From NCBI RefSeq assembly GCF_034931005.1, contig NZ_JAYGIN010000025.1:1-64000 (forward strand): a stretch of 64,000 nucleotides of DNA, in the 5' to 3' direction. A model generated the notes under the pieces. The model did no database searches. It was not told the origin of the DNA and worked only from the letters and a program-made list of their open reading frames with translations. The translations under genes and the position numbers were made by a program. This stretch comes from Arcicella sp034931005 (lineage in GTDB: Bacteria; Bacteroidota; Bacteroidia; Cytophagales; Spirosomataceae). Below are positions 6,613 to 16,224 of this stretch, piece after piece (the stretch's first letter is position 1; each line of letters opens with the position of its first letter).

Positions 6613-9600
6613 TTACTTACCTTTCTTTATCGCCTGATATATTACTTCGTTGATATTTGTTCTCACGTTTAAGTCAGATAATTTTGAGTTGTTGCGGGTT
6701 GGATAAACTCTGTTACAAAGAAATACATAAACTAATTGATGTTCGGGGTCAACCCATGTGTATGTACCCGTAAAACCCGAATGTCCAAAACTACTTGGAC
6801 TTGCACTTGAGGCGGCACTGATACCTGCACGTTTGCGGTCAGGTTTATCAAAACCAACACCTCTTCTGCTATTTACTTCCATCGGGAAAGGGTAGCTTGT
6901 CCATTCGTTCATGGTTTTTTCGCTGATGAATTGTTTGCCTCCATAATACCCTTTTTGCAAATACATTTGCATCAATTTTGCTAAATCCTGAGCCGTCCCG
7001 AATAAACCTGCGTGTCCAGAAATTCCACCTAACATAGATGCTCCTTCGTCGTGTACTCGTCCATGAATGAGATTTTTACGATAAAGAGAATCATATTCCG
7101 TCGGAACAATTCTTGACAATGGGTAAAAATCTCTGGCATTATACGTCAGCGTTGTTGCTCCCAAAGGTTTATAAAAAGTATCTTTTAAATAGCTCTGAAA
7201 ATCTTTACCTGTGAGGCGTGGAATAATTTGCGGATAGAGATAATACGATAAATCTGAATAAACGTATTCCTTTTTCTCACGTAAAGGCGACTCTTCAATA
7301 GCTTTATAAAGCGTATTGTGGTAATCTTTGTGTAACCACAAATTATCTGCGACTTGTACCGAAAATTCATCTGATTTATTATACGCAAAGGTTTTTGGCT
7401 TCCATAAAGTTGGGTCTTTCGAAAGATTTACGCAGTCTTTCCAAAGCTGTTTATCGGTCTGAATTGCCTGACACATTCTTTGCAAAGCCTTCTTCTTTCT
7501 GAATAATTTATCCCAAAAACTAATAGTATATTTCTCAGAATACTTCTCTTTGTAAATCTTACTTGCCAAGACCATTTTGGTAGAGTCAATACAATCCATC
7601 CAAAACGGAATCCATGCTTTTAAGCGAGCTTGGTGCGTAAAAATGTCTCGGTAAACTAAACCTGCTTTATTAGAATTTTGCCACGAAGGCACTAAGTCGC
7701 CCATTGTGTAATCTAAATTGAATTTTCCTTCGTCTTCCATCTTCATCATCGACGGTACGGAGGTACTGATTTTCGTTATCGAAGCCAAATCGTATAAATC
7801 GGTCAATTGCACCTTTTGCGTGCCTTCGTAGGTTTGTTTTCCGTAGGCTTTGTGCATAATCACTTTTCCGTTTTTAGCAATTAATACCACTGCTCCAGGC
7901 GTTGCCTTTTGCTTAATCGCCTCATTTACAATAGAATCCACTTTATAATTCAAGAATTTAGAATCTATTCCAACGTTTTCGGCAAGAGCGTATTGGAATC
8001 TTTTGATGGGTTCAGTCGTAATTCCATCATTATATCTGAAAGTCATATTTACCGAAACGGGTAATTTCCCTTTTGCTCCAATCGCTCCAAAAATAACTTC
8101 GGCAGTGGCAACGGCTTCGTGCATTTGTGGACTTTCTTGGTAAGTAATTGTCAAGGCTTTTGCTTTATCTAAATTCTCAAATTTCGACAAGGTATAAGCA
8201 TTTGAAAATAAAGAAACTACCGTTTTTGAAGAATTAGCAAACTCCGCTACCAAAGTCTGAATTTTAGGGTTGATGCTATAATTTTTCGCAGGACGAACCG
8301 ACTGTCCATTAACTGCCATCAAAACTAAATTATAATTTTTCAAAGATTCACGCACTTTTTGAATAGCCGCTTCATCTGAGTTTTCATCTAAATTAAAGTG
8401 CGTAACATCTGTATAATTCGAAAGCATTTTTTGATAATCCGTTGGAGATTTTGAGCCAAAACTTGGATTACCAATATTCAAAGAAGCAATGCGTAAAGTG
8501 TCTAAATTTTGAAGTGGAAGAATGTTGTTTGTGTTTTTCAAAAGCGTAATAGTTTCCTCCGCAAATTGGCGATTAAGAGCTTCTGATTTCTTTGGATTCA
8601 AATCTTCAATTAAGCCTTTAATTTCAATGGGTTTGTATTTATCTAAACCAGCCCAAGCCTTAGCCGTTAGGATTCTTTTTACTCTAAAATCAATATCCGC
8701 CTGAGCAATTTCTCCTTTTTCCAACGCCTTTTTTATCGCATTAAATGCCGCAGGAACATCTATAAAAGTTTCTAAAACATCATTTCCTGCCAAAATAGCT
8801 TTTACATTTGCCGTTCCTTCTGGAAAGAATTTCACTGCCCCTTGCATATCCATCGCATCGGTAAAAACTAAACCTTTGAAATCTAAATCCTTACGCAATA
8901 AATCAGTTACGATTTTTTGGGACAAAGTCGAAGCTAAATTTTTGGTCGTATCCAAAGACGGAATACTTAAATGAGCCACCATTACGCCTTGCAAACCATT
9001 CTTAATTAATTCACGATATGGGAATAATTCAAGCGAATCCAGACGGTTGCGAGAATGTCCAATTATGGGTAAATCCGTATGCGAATCTACGCCAGTATCA
9101 CCGTGTCCAGGGAAATGTTTTGCAGAAGTGATAATGCCACCTTTTTGCAAGCCACGCATATACGCAAGGGCTTTTGAAGTTACTTTCTCACGGTTTTCAC
9201 CAAACGAACGGAAATTAATTACAGGGTTATTCGGGTTGTTATTTACGTCCACCACAGGGGCATAATTCACGTGAACGCCCATACGTTTGCATTGTTGAGC
9301 CAATTGCAAACCCATTTCTTCTATCATGTTTTCATTGCCCTGCATCGCCCCCAAAGTCATTTGGTAAGGAAAACGGATGGTGCTGTCCAAACGCATTTCC
9401 ATACCCCATTCCAAGTCCATTCCAATCATCATGGGTACTTTACTCATTGCCTGTAAACGATTGACTAACAACGCCTGAGCCGTTGGACGGTTACGAAAAA
9501 GCACAAATCCACCGACGTGATAATCTCTAACAATTTTGTTCAGTCGGGCGGTATCATATTCGTAGCTATAATTGCCACGTGGCATCATCAATTGCCCAAT

Positions 9601-9786
9601 TTTTTCATCGACCGAAAGCGTATTGAAAACCGAATCAACCCAACGTAAATTGGCGTTTGGGAAAAGGTCAGTTGAATTGGTGGGAGCAATTATTGTTGAA
9701 TTATTCTTCTGTGAAAAAACAGACAAGGGTAATAATGGTAAAATAATAACGAGAAAAATACTTTTGATGAAGTGATTTATTTTCAT
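6613..9786 (-). CDS. Secreted NagZ-type beta-N-acetylhexosaminidase fused to a beta-lactamase-family serine hydrolase
   Basis: A 1057-residue two-enzyme protein with an N-terminal signal peptide (hydrophobic 9-24). Residues ~50-390 form a GH3 catalytic domain with the NagZ signature KHFPGHGD at 223-230 and the nucleophile Asp310 in FTDAMDM. Residues ~400-600 form the GH3 C-terminal domain. Residues ~612-1055 form a class-C beta-lactamase/PBP-like domain with SxxK (SITK, 669-672), YxD/N (YSD, 843-845) and HSG near the C-terminus. The arrangement is known in Bacteroidota and suggests coupled attack on peptidoglycan glycan strands and peptides in the periplasm. It is unlike proteobacterial NagZ, which is a single cytoplasmic domain. 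The gene stands alone between terminators. Confidence 0.92.
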   Translation of the reverse strand: MKINHFIKSIFLVIILPLLPLSVFSQKNNSTIIAPTNSTDLFPNANLRWVDSVFNTLSVDEKIGQLMMPRGNYSYEYDTARLNKIVRDYHVGGFVLFRNRPTAQALLVNRLQAMSKVPMMIGMDLEWGMEMRLDSTIRFPYQMTLGAMQGNENMIEEMGLQLAQQCKRMGVHVNYAPVVDVNNNPNNPVINFRSFGENREKVTSKALAYMRGLQKGGIITSAKHFPGHGDTGVDSHTDLPIIGHSRNRLDSLELFPYRELIKNGLQGVMVAHLSIPSLDTTKNLASTLSQKIVTDLLRKDLDFKGLVFTDAMDMQGAVKFFPEGTANVKAILAGNDVLETFIDVPAAFNAIKKALEKGEIAQADIDFRVKRILTAKAWAGLDKYKPIEIKGLIEDLNPKKSEALNRQFAEETITLLKNTNNILPLQNLDTLRIASLNIGNPSFGSKSPTDYQKMLSNYTDVTHFNLDENSDEAAIQKVRESLKNYNLVLMAVNGQSVRPAKNYSINPKIQTLVAEFANSSKTVVSLFSNAYTLSKFENLDKAKALTITYQESPQMHEAVATAEVIFGAIGAKGKLPVSVNMTFRYNDGITTEPIKRFQYALAENVGIDSKFLNYKVDSIVNEAIKQKATPGAVVLIAKNGKVIMHKAYGKQTYEGTQKVQLTDLYDLASITKISTSVPSMMKMEDEGKFNLDYTMGDLVPSWQNSNKAGLVYRDIFTHQARLKAWIPFWMDCIDSTKMVLASKIYKEKYSEKYTISFWDKLFRKKKALQRMCQAIQTDKQLWKDCVNLSKDPTLWKPKTFAYNKSDEFSVQVADNLWLHKDYHNTLYKAIEESPLREKKEYVYSDLSYYLYPQIIPRLTGKDFQSYLKDTFYKPLGATTLTYNARDFYPLSRIVPTEYDSLYRKNLIHGRVHDEGASMLGGISGHAGLFGTAQDLAKLMQMYLQKGYYGGKQFISEKTMNEWTSYPFPMEVNSRRGVGFDKPDRKRAGISAASSASPSSFGHSGFTGTYTWVDPEHQLVYVFLCNRVYPTRNNSKLSDLNVRTNINEVIYQAIKKGK

Positions 9787-10005
9787 AAGATATTTAATTT
9801 ATTTGCCTTGCAATTTACGAAGTAGTTTAGATTTTCCTGCCAAAATAAGAATCATAGTCATGAACCTGTTGAGTATTCCGTTTTAATAAGCTCTCTTAAA
9901 CTATTACGTCGCTCTTCTCTGCCCATTCATCACAGAACGTTTTTAAATAAAACCATTCTTCTGTATTTTCGTTGTTTATACAAATAATTAACAACACTAA
10001 TCATC

Positions 10006-12576
10006 ATGCTAAAAATTTCCCACAAAGCTTTACTCTTAGCTTCAGCGGTTTGCCTAACCCTATCCGCACAAGCCCAAGATAAAAAAGGAGATGCTAAAGC
10101 ACCTGCGGCAGCACCAACTGCTCCCGCAAAACCCGCTGAAGCCCCAAAAACAGGTCCAAAACCATATAAAGAGGTAATTACGGACAAAGCAAAAACGACC
10201 AAAGGACTTTTTACGGTTCATAAAGTAGAAGACAAATTTTTCTTCGAAATTCCAGATTCATTGATGGGGCGTGAAATTATGACGGTAACTCGTATCACCA
10301 AAGCAGCCACAATTCCAGGAACTTACGGTGGAGAAATGTTGAATCGTCAGGTTATTAATTTTGAAAAAGGACCAGAAAATAAAGTATTTTTAAGAGCCAT
10401 TCAATACATCAACGTTTCACCAGATTCTACGGCTCCTATGTACAAAGCCGTAAAGAACTCTAATGTTCAGCCAATTGCACAAGCATTTGATATTAAAGCA
10501 TTTAAGAAGGACTCAGTTAGTAAACAAGGAACTACGGTAATTGATATTACGGATTTCTTCAAAGGAGATAATCAAATTGTTTCATTGCCTTCTTTTACGA
10601 AGACAATGTACAAAATCACTTCTATTGCTGCTGACCGTTCTTATATCCAAAGTATTAAAACATTCCCAATTAATACGGAAATTAGAACGGTGAAAACTTT
10701 CAACGGAACGCCACCAATGCCATCTTTTGGAGGTGCCCCAAGCCCAATTCCTTCCGTGAATATTCCTGCAATTGCTGCATCGGGTGCAGTGACGATGGAA
10801 ATCAACACGTCAATGATTTTGTTGCCAAAAGAAACCATGAAGCAACGTTATTTTGACCCACGTATTGGCTATTTTGCTAATGGATATACTGTTTACGATG
10901 AAGGCTCACAACGTACCGAAGACCGTACCTTTGCCGTTCGTTGGCGTTTAGAACCTAAAAATGCCGAAGATGCAGCCAAGCAAAAACAAGGTCAATTGAT
11001 TGAACCTAAAAAACCAATCGTTTATTATATCGACCCTGCAACACCTGCGAAATGGAGAAAATATTTGAAATTAGGCGTTGATGATTGGCAAAAAGCATTT
11101 GAAGCCGCTGGTTGGAAGAATGCAATCAGAGCAGAAATTTTAGCGGATAATGACACCACTATTAGCTTGGAAGATGCTCGCTATTCTGCTATTCGTTATT
11201 TCGCTTCAGACATTGAGAATGCTTATGGACCAAACGTACATGACCCACGCTCAGGCGAGATTTTGGAAAGTCATATCGGTTGGTATCACAACGTAATGAA
11301 ATTGTTGAAAAAATGGTACATGACTCAAGGAGCGGCTGTTGACCCAAGAGCAAGAAAAAATAAATTTGATGATGAATTGATGGGTGATTTAATCCGTTTT
11401 GTGTCATCTCATGAAGTTGGACACACGATTGGTTTACGTCATAATTTTGGTTCAAGTAGCACTGTGCCAGTTGAAAATCTTCGTAATCCGAAATGGATTG
11501 CAGAACATGGACACACCCCTTCAATCATGGACTATGCTCGTTTTAACTACGTGGCACAACCAGAAGATGGCGTAAAAGATTTGTATCCACGTATTGGAGA
11601 ATACGACGTTTGGGCAGTAAAATGGGCATATCAAACGCTTGAAGGTGCAACAGCCGAAGACGACCAAAAAACATTGAACAAACAGTTTATTGCTGAATAT
11701 GCTAAGAATCCAAGAATTTGGTTCGGTACAGAAACTAACCCGTATGACCCACGTACACAGTCGGAATGTTTGGGAGATAATAATATGTTGGCGAGTGATT
11801 ATGGTATTAAAAACTTAAAAAGAATTTTACCAAATTTGATTGATTGGACTAAAGAAGAAGGACAAGACTATGATATGTTGACAGAAGGTTATGGCGAAAT
11901 TGTTACACAATATCGTCGTTATATTGGTCACGTTACTAAAAATGTCGGTGGTGTTTATGAAACGCCAAAAACAGTGGACGAAGCAGGGCTTGTTTATGAA
12001 CCAACGCCTCGTACTATTCAAAAAGATGCCGTTTTATGGTTAGGTCGTCAGGTTTTTGACACACCAACGTGGTTATTAGATGGAAAAATTATGGCTCAAA
12101 TTCGTCCAGACCAAGGCATTGATGCCATCAGCCGTATCCAAGAAGCAACTTTGAATAATTTATTTACGACCGACCGTTTACAACGTTTTATCGAAACTAA
12201 TGCTAAATATCCTGCTTCATATAGCTTAGATGAAATGTTTACAGACGTTCGTACTTCTATTTGGTCAGAAGTACGTTCACGTAAAACAATTGATGCTTCT
12301 CGTAGAAATTTACAGAAAATTTACGTCGAGAAAATGATTGCAACATTAAACGCAACTGGTGTAGCCCCATCTGGAGGATTCAGTTTCAGAGGAACGGTTG
12401 TTCCTGCGGCAGTTGACCCACGCAAAACAGATATTATATCAGTAACACGTGGTCATTTATTGACGTTGAAGGATGAAATCAAAAGTGCATTGACTCAACC
12501 AACTTTAGACAAAATGAGCAAATATCATTTACAAGATTGTTTGTTCAGAATTGACAAAGGTCTTGACCCGAAATAG
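10006..12576 (+). CDS. Secreted zinc-dependent metalloprotease (DUF5117/DUF4953 type, metzincin motif)
   Basis: An 856-residue protein with a signal peptide ending at AQA (about residue 23), then a low-complexity Ala/Pro/Lys linker to about residue 50. The zinc site HEVGHTIGLRH is at 469-479 and fits the metzincin pattern HExxHxxGxxH. The downstream SIMDY is a Met-turn. The N-terminal half corresponds to DUF5117 and the C-terminal part to DUF4953, a common large predicted protease of Bacteroidota whose substrate is not known. It probably acts in the periplasm or outside the cell. It is monocistronic, closed by a strong terminator at 12591-12628. I found no exact TAnnTTTG element in the 219-bp gap upstream. 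Confidence 0.9.
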   Translation: MLKISHKALLLASAVCLTLSAQAQDKKGDAKAPAAAPTAPAKPAEAPKTGPKPYKEVITDKAKTTKGLFTVHKVEDKFFFEIPDSLMGREIMTVTRITKAATIPGTYGGEMLNRQVINFEKGPENKVFLRAIQYINVSPDSTAPMYKAVKNSNVQPIAQAFDIKAFKKDSVSKQGTTVIDITDFFKGDNQIVSLPSFTKTMYKITSIAADRSYIQSIKTFPINTEIRTVKTFNGTPPMPSFGGAPSPIPSVNIPAIAASGAVTMEINTSMILLPKETMKQRYFDPRIGYFANGYTVYDEGSQRTEDRTFAVRWRLEPKNAEDAAKQKQGQLIEPKKPIVYYIDPATPAKWRKYLKLGVDDWQKAFEAAGWKNAIRAEILADNDTTISLEDARYSAIRYFASDIENAYGPNVHDPRSGEILESHIGWYHNVMKLLKKWYMTQGAAVDPRARKNKFDDELMGDLIRFVSSHEVGHTIGLRHNFGSSSTVPVENLRNPKWIAEHGHTPSIMDYARFNYVAQPEDGVKDLYPRIGEYDVWAVKWAYQTLEGATAEDDQKTLNKQFIAEYAKNPRIWFGTETNPYDPRTQSECLGDNNMLASDYGIKNLKRILPNLIDWTKEEGQDYDMLTEGYGEIVTQYRRYIGHVTKNVGGVYETPKTVDEAGLVYEPTPRTIQKDAVLWLGRQVFDTPTWLLDGKIMAQIRPDQGIDAISRIQEATLNNLFTTDRLQRFIETNAKYPASYSLDEMFTDVRTSIWSEVRSRKTIDASRRNLQKIYVEKMIATLNATGVAPSGGFSFRGTVVPAAVDPRKTDIISVTRGHLLTLKDEIKSALTQPTLDKMSKYHLQDCLFRIDKGLDPK

Positions 12577-12590
12577 TGATTGATTAAAAC

Positions 12591-12628
12591 AAAAAAGGCT
12601 TGATTCTGTGTAGAATCAAGCCTTTTTT
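12591..12628. terminator. Rho-independent terminator between convergent genes
   Basis: Perfect 17-bp stem aaaaaaggcttgattct at 12591-12607 and 12612-12628 with a gtgt loop and a T-run. It is symmetrical enough to serve both flanking genes. Confidence 0.9.
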
Positions 12629-12640
12629 TATTCGTCAAGA

Positions 12641-12660
12641 TAACCGCTGACGAGGTTATA
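12641..12660. repeat. Fragment of the 19-97 inverted-repeat family
   Basis: taaccgctgacgaggttata begins like the arm at 19-51 (aaccgctgacggggt) and then forms a short palindrome (taacc/ggtta). It is probably a degenerate copy. Confidence 0.45.
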
Positions 12661-12680
12661 AATTCATACTTACTAATCTC

Positions 12681-13310
12681 CTAAAAATTTACGCCTAATC
12701 TTATCGCCATACGATTAAAACTGTATTTATTTTCGATAAGATAAGGATACTCCAATGTTCCATTATCAATTTTACTATTGAACCGATTATGTTTATACCC
12801 AACACTCAACGTAAAATTGGCATTTCCACCCGTCGGAATTAACAAGCCTACCATTGGACTTATTGCTAAACCTCCATTAATTTCATTACTTGAAGAAGTT
12901 GCATCATTGAGCCACATAAATCCGTAGCCTGCATCTATTCCTGCAAAAGTTTTTACCTTTTTCGTTTTTATGTCTCCAAATGTATTACGAATACCCAATG
13001 AAATCGGAATGATTTGATAACTACTAAACCAATCCACTCCAACGGTTGCTCCTACTGCCAAATTTTTATAAACCTTCAAGCCATTAAATGTTTGAATGGT
13101 AAAATTCGTACTTGCTTTTACGGTGTAGCTATAATTCGGATTCTGGACAACATTTGGCGTTATTTGATATGATTTTCCAAATAAGCCCCCAATATCGGTA
13201 AAATTGACATAATTTTCTTTTACAAAACTCTTAAAAGAATTTTGTTTTTTCTCCTGCGAATACGCCATTGTGCATACAAACAAGAATATAAGCGTGATTG
13301 TCTTTTTCAT
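12681..13310 (-). CDS. Small outer-membrane beta-barrel-like protein
   Basis: A 209-residue protein with a signal peptide (MKKTITLIFLFVCTMAYSQ) and a C-terminal aromatic residue (LGVNF), as in outer-membrane barrels. The body alternates hydrophobic and polar residues (VGYKHNRFNSKI, YSFNRMAIRLGVNF), consistent with 8-10 strands. An upstream in-frame TTG at 13319 exists, but the ATG at 13310 starts a clean signal peptide. It is the last gene of the leftward ECF operon, 13 bp after the LVIVD lipoprotein gene. No specific family is recognised. It may be the outer-membrane partner of the upstream lipoproteins. Confidence 0.75.
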   Translation of the reverse strand: MKKTITLIFLFVCTMAYSQEKKQNSFKSFVKENYVNFTDIGGLFGKSYQITPNVVQNPNYSYTVKASTNFTIQTFNGLKVYKNLAVGATVGVDWFSSYQIIPISLGIRNTFGDIKTKKVKTFAGIDAGYGFMWLNDATSSSNEINGGLAISPMVGLLIPTGGNANFTLSVGYKHNRFNSKIDNGTLEYPYLIENKYSFNRMAIRLGVNF

Positions 13311-13323
13311 ATTTGTCAATGCG

Positions 13324-14619
13324 TTAAGATGCCGTTTTCACTGCTATTTTACTCAATAATTTCAGACTATTCGGATTTGAATAATCATATTGATACAAAC
13401 CATCTTTGCCGATTAACATTAACGTATTATTAAGCGGAATAACATCAAAAGCATTCATTTCCTTAAAGTGTTGAAGTTGTTTAATATTCATCACATCATT
13501 GGCATCAAATGTCTTCAAACCGCCTGTTCCTTCGCAAATAAAAAGTTTTTTATTGTCAATTCCCAAACCGTAAGGGCTATCCATTGGATATGTTTTCTTC
13601 AAAACTGGACTTGCAGGATTTGATACGTCAATAACATCTAATTGATTGGCACTCGCTGCTCCACATCTCGAAAAATTATTGACAGAACGGAGCGTTACAT
13701 ACGCAATATCGTTTTCAACCACCACAGGGTCACAGGCTCTGGCATGGTCGAGACGAGATAAATACATTGGTTTTTGTGGATTGGCATTGTCCCAAATTTG
13801 TACCCCTGTCGATGTTCCTAAAAACAATTTATTTTTGTACGGAAAAATGGTTTCAATGCCAAAACCCAAATTAATATTGCCTTCCAAAGAAGGATTTGAA
13901 GGGTTTTTGAGGTTAAAAAGTTTCATATCACTTTGCGTCACGGCATACAATCTATTATCCACAATGGCAAAACGAGCCGTTGACCCACTAACGCCTGTAC
14001 CATTAGCAGCAGGCAAACCTGTTTTGATACCACCAGAAAATAAAGTTTGGTCAAAAGCAATTCCACTTCCATAATAATAGATGGGATTTTGAGGCTCACA
14101 GGCTACTTCTTGCGTTGTAGTGTACAATTTATACTTAGAGTCATAAATGGTTTGGTCACCTGCATTATAGCTCCAAGTAATACCATCCACTTGTCCATTA
14201 TTAAAAACGTCTTTATTCCGAGACACCTCTTTTACATCATTAGGATTACTAATATCAAGAGTCACAAAATCGGTATAACTGTCAGCATAAAGGATATTTC
14301 CATTGACAGCAATGTCAATATTGCCTAAAATTTGAATAAAAGAAACCGCCTTCGGAGCAGACGGATTAGTATTATCTATTACATGAATTCCTTTTTTGAC
14401 TTCATTGATAAACAAAAAGTTATCTTTCACGTAGATTTTTCCAGGGTTTTCTAAAGCCTGAGCAGGAAGTGTTTTTACACCACTTCGTAATTCTGAAAGA
14501 GTCACTTTCACTGATTCTGTACCTCGATAAGTGACAGTTTGCGTACAATTATCTTTGCAAGAGACAAAAGCAGTCACCAACGCCACCATTTGGAGCGTTC
14601 TAAAAATTACCTTTTTCAT
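13324..14619 (-). CDS. LVIVD-repeat beta-propeller lipoprotein
   Basis: A 431-residue lipoprotein (AFVSC lipobox, Cys about 21) made of repeated propeller blades with the LVIVD signature (PF08309): GIHVIDNTNPSAP, FVTLDISNPNDV, MKLFNLKNPSNPS, VQIWDNANPQKP and LDVIDVSNPASP. Six to seven repeats give one propeller. Such proteins are surface or periplasmic in Bacteroidota and have no established activity. It sits fifth in the ECF-headed operon, between a Cys-rich lipoprotein and a barrel-like protein, so a cell-envelope role under that sigma factor is the natural inference. Confidence 0.85.
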   Translation of the reverse strand: MKKVIFRTLQMVALVTAFVSCKDNCTQTVTYRGTESVKVTLSELRSGVKTLPAQALENPGKIYVKDNFLFINEVKKGIHVIDNTNPSAPKAVSFIQILGNIDIAVNGNILYADSYTDFVTLDISNPNDVKEVSRNKDVFNNGQVDGITWSYNAGDQTIYDSKYKLYTTTQEVACEPQNPIYYYGSGIAFDQTLFSGGIKTGLPAANGTGVSGSTARFAIVDNRLYAVTQSDMKLFNLKNPSNPSLEGNINLGFGIETIFPYKNKLFLGTSTGVQIWDNANPQKPMYLSRLDHARACDPVVVENDIAYVTLRSVNNFSRCGAASANQLDVIDVSNPASPVLKKTYPMDSPYGLGIDNKKLFICEGTGGLKTFDANDVMNIKQLQHFKEMNAFDVIPLNNTLMLIGKDGLYQYDYSNPNSLKLLSKIAVKTAS

Positions 14620-14634
14620 GACGTTAAAATTTAA

Positions 14635-15018
14635 TTATTTTGAAGTACAAATTCCATTGAGGCAATCAACCGTTGGTGGTGTCAGAGCAATACAAGTACC
14701 CATTCTGTTATACTTGATATTCAGTTCTTTTTCTAAATTAGTGTAAGCCGTTATTTTTTCGGTCAATTGCTTTTCATCTGTTTTTGATAAAGCATAAATA
14801 ATGAATTTCGAAGGCCCTCCACAAGGTCTTGCTCCCATTGCCATTACTTTACAATCGTCGCCACCTGCACAGGCTTTATTTTTAGCAAAAGTTTCTATTT
14901 CAGTTGCCAAGTTTGCCAATTGTTGGTCTTCTGTAACAGTCGATAAAGTTTCATCCTTTGCACAAGAAAAAAATAGTACAAAACCAATAATAGAGAGTTT
15001 TAAAAAGAGCGTTTTCAT
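14635..15018 (-). CDS. Cys-containing lipoprotein of unknown function
   Basis: A 127-residue lipoprotein beginning MKTLFLKLSIIGFVLFFSC, with the acylated Cys at about 19. The open frame extends to 15087, into the neighbouring gene, but the ATG at 15018 gives the signal peptide directly and is preferred. The mature part holds five further Cys (NKACAGGDDCKV, RPCGG, GTCIAL, VDCLNGIC), probably disulfide-bonded. No family is recognised. It lies 25 bp downstream of a second Cys-bearing lipoprotein and 15 bp upstream of the LVIVD gene, so co-transcription is very likely. Confidence 0.8.
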   Translation of the reverse strand: MKTLFLKLSIIGFVLFFSCAKDETLSTVTEDQQLANLATEIETFAKNKACAGGDDCKVMAMGARPCGGPSKFIIYALSKTDEKQLTEKITAYTNLEKELNIKYNRMGTCIALTPPTVDCLNGICTSK

Positions 15019-15043
15019 TTTAAGGGTGAGTTTATAGTTTATT

Positions 15044-15568
15044 TTAATATTTAATTGTTGCAAAAACATCGCCAACTGTTTGTCCATATTTAGCCAAATA
15101 AGCTGGAAACGGTTGATTCGTTACATCATTATCACTTCTAAAAACGGCATCATCAACTCGCCAAGTCTTTATTTCCTGACCTCCTGTTTTTAGTTGAATA
15201 AAAAACATTCCACCGTCTGCACAACCAGGACAGCCAAAAGTTTTGCTCGATTCTTTGGAGAGTTCAGCGGGAAAGCTATTTACAAAAATTTTAGCTTTAT
15301 TGTATTCACTATCAGGCAATTGATAGCCCGAAAACTGATAATTTTCTTGGTATTTACAAAATACTTTTGAGGTATCAGCGTATAATTTTCCATTTTCAAT
15401 CTTATAAATTACATCTGCTCCACAAATTCTACCCAAACCAACGTAACCAAAAACCAGATAATCTGAAGATGTCGCTAAGGTAGATTGTACAATATTTATC
15501 TCATCTTTTTTACAAGATTTAATTGATAAAACTGCTATAAAGAGCGTTAAAAAAGTGACAATTTTCAT
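15044..15568 (-). CDS. Cys-bearing lipoprotein of unknown function
   Basis: A 174-residue lipoprotein with signal MKIVTFLTLFIAVLSIKSC. The mature region has a CGADV segment, FCKY and a CPGC pair near residue 130 (TFGCPGCADGGMFF), giving four Cys besides the lipidated one. The pattern suggests paired disulfides or metal binding; neither can be decided here. No known family is recognised. It is the third gene of the leftward operon, after the sigma and putative anti-sigma genes (53-bp gap) and before another Cys-rich lipoprotein. The two lipoproteins do not look like simple duplicates. Confidence 0.8.
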   Translation of the reverse strand: MKIVTFLTLFIAVLSIKSCKKDEINIVQSTLATSSDYLVFGYVGLGRICGADVIYKIENGKLYADTSKVFCKYQENYQFSGYQLPDSEYNKAKIFVNSFPAELSKESSKTFGCPGCADGGMFFIQLKTGGQEIKTWRVDDAVFRSDNDVTNQPFPAYLAKYGQTVGDVFATIKY

Positions 15569-15621
15569 CGTTGTATATTTTTAAGTTTAGTATATTTTCA
15601 AATCCTAAAACCTTGATTACT

Positions 15622-16224
15622 TTACTGATAAACTCCTATTCCTCCCGAAATTCTCACATTCTTGAAAATAGAATTTTTCTTAGGTTTTGGTTTAGGCTTT
15701 TCATAATAAGGCGTTTGTTCTGTTTGAATTTCGGGTGTAATGGTGGTAAAATCCAACTTTGTCGGTTTCGGTGCAATTGGCATAATAAAATTGACAGAAT
15801 CGATGATTATTCTTTCTACTTTTTCAGGTTGTATTTCTACCAATTGAGGTTCAATAATTATTTCCTCTTTTGGAATAATTACTTTTTTGATTGTTATTTT
15901 ATCTTTAGGTTTAACTGCTATTATTTCATCGATTTTAGACGAAACTTCTTCTTTTTTCTCTATAACAACTGGCTTATTTTCTATCGCTGGCATTGGTTTT
16001 ATTTCTTCTTTATTTCCAACAAAATACCACAAAGCAATACTTAAAATTAATGCTGAAATTGCTCCAAAGTAATACGAATTATTACCTAATTTTGGCAGGA
16101 CGTTTTTATCTAAACCCAATTCAATTTTCTCCCAGATCGCATCAGGTGGAGTCATGGAGGCATCGTCAAAGGCATTTTGCCATTGTTCCTCAAAAGAATT
16201 ATGTGATAAATCGTCTATATTCAT
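15622..16224 (-). CDS. Putative anti-sigma factor (single-pass membrane protein)
   Basis: A 200-residue protein overlapping the end of the ECF sigma gene by 4 bp, the classic arrangement for a cognate anti-sigma factor. Residues 1-50 are cytoplasmic and contain PPDAIWEKIELGL, a short helix seen at the N-terminus of many Bacteroidota proteins encoded next to ECF factors. One membrane helix follows at about 52-68 (YYFGAISALILSIALWYFVG). Residues 70-200 are a Lys/Pro/Glu/Ile-rich periplasmic extension. There is no ZAS zinc motif (HxxxCxxC). The anti-sigma role is inferred from context and topology, not from homology. Confidence 0.7.
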   Translation of the reverse strand: MNIDDLSHNSFEEQWQNAFDDASMTPPDAIWEKIELGLDKNVLPKLGNNSYYFGAISALILSIALWYFVGNKEEIKPMPAIENKPVVIEKKEEVSSKIDEIIAVKPKDKITIKKVIIPKEEIIIEPQLVEIQPEKVERIIIDSVNFIMPIAPKPTKLDFTTITPEIQTEQTPYYEKPKPKPKKNSIFKNVRISGGIGVYQ

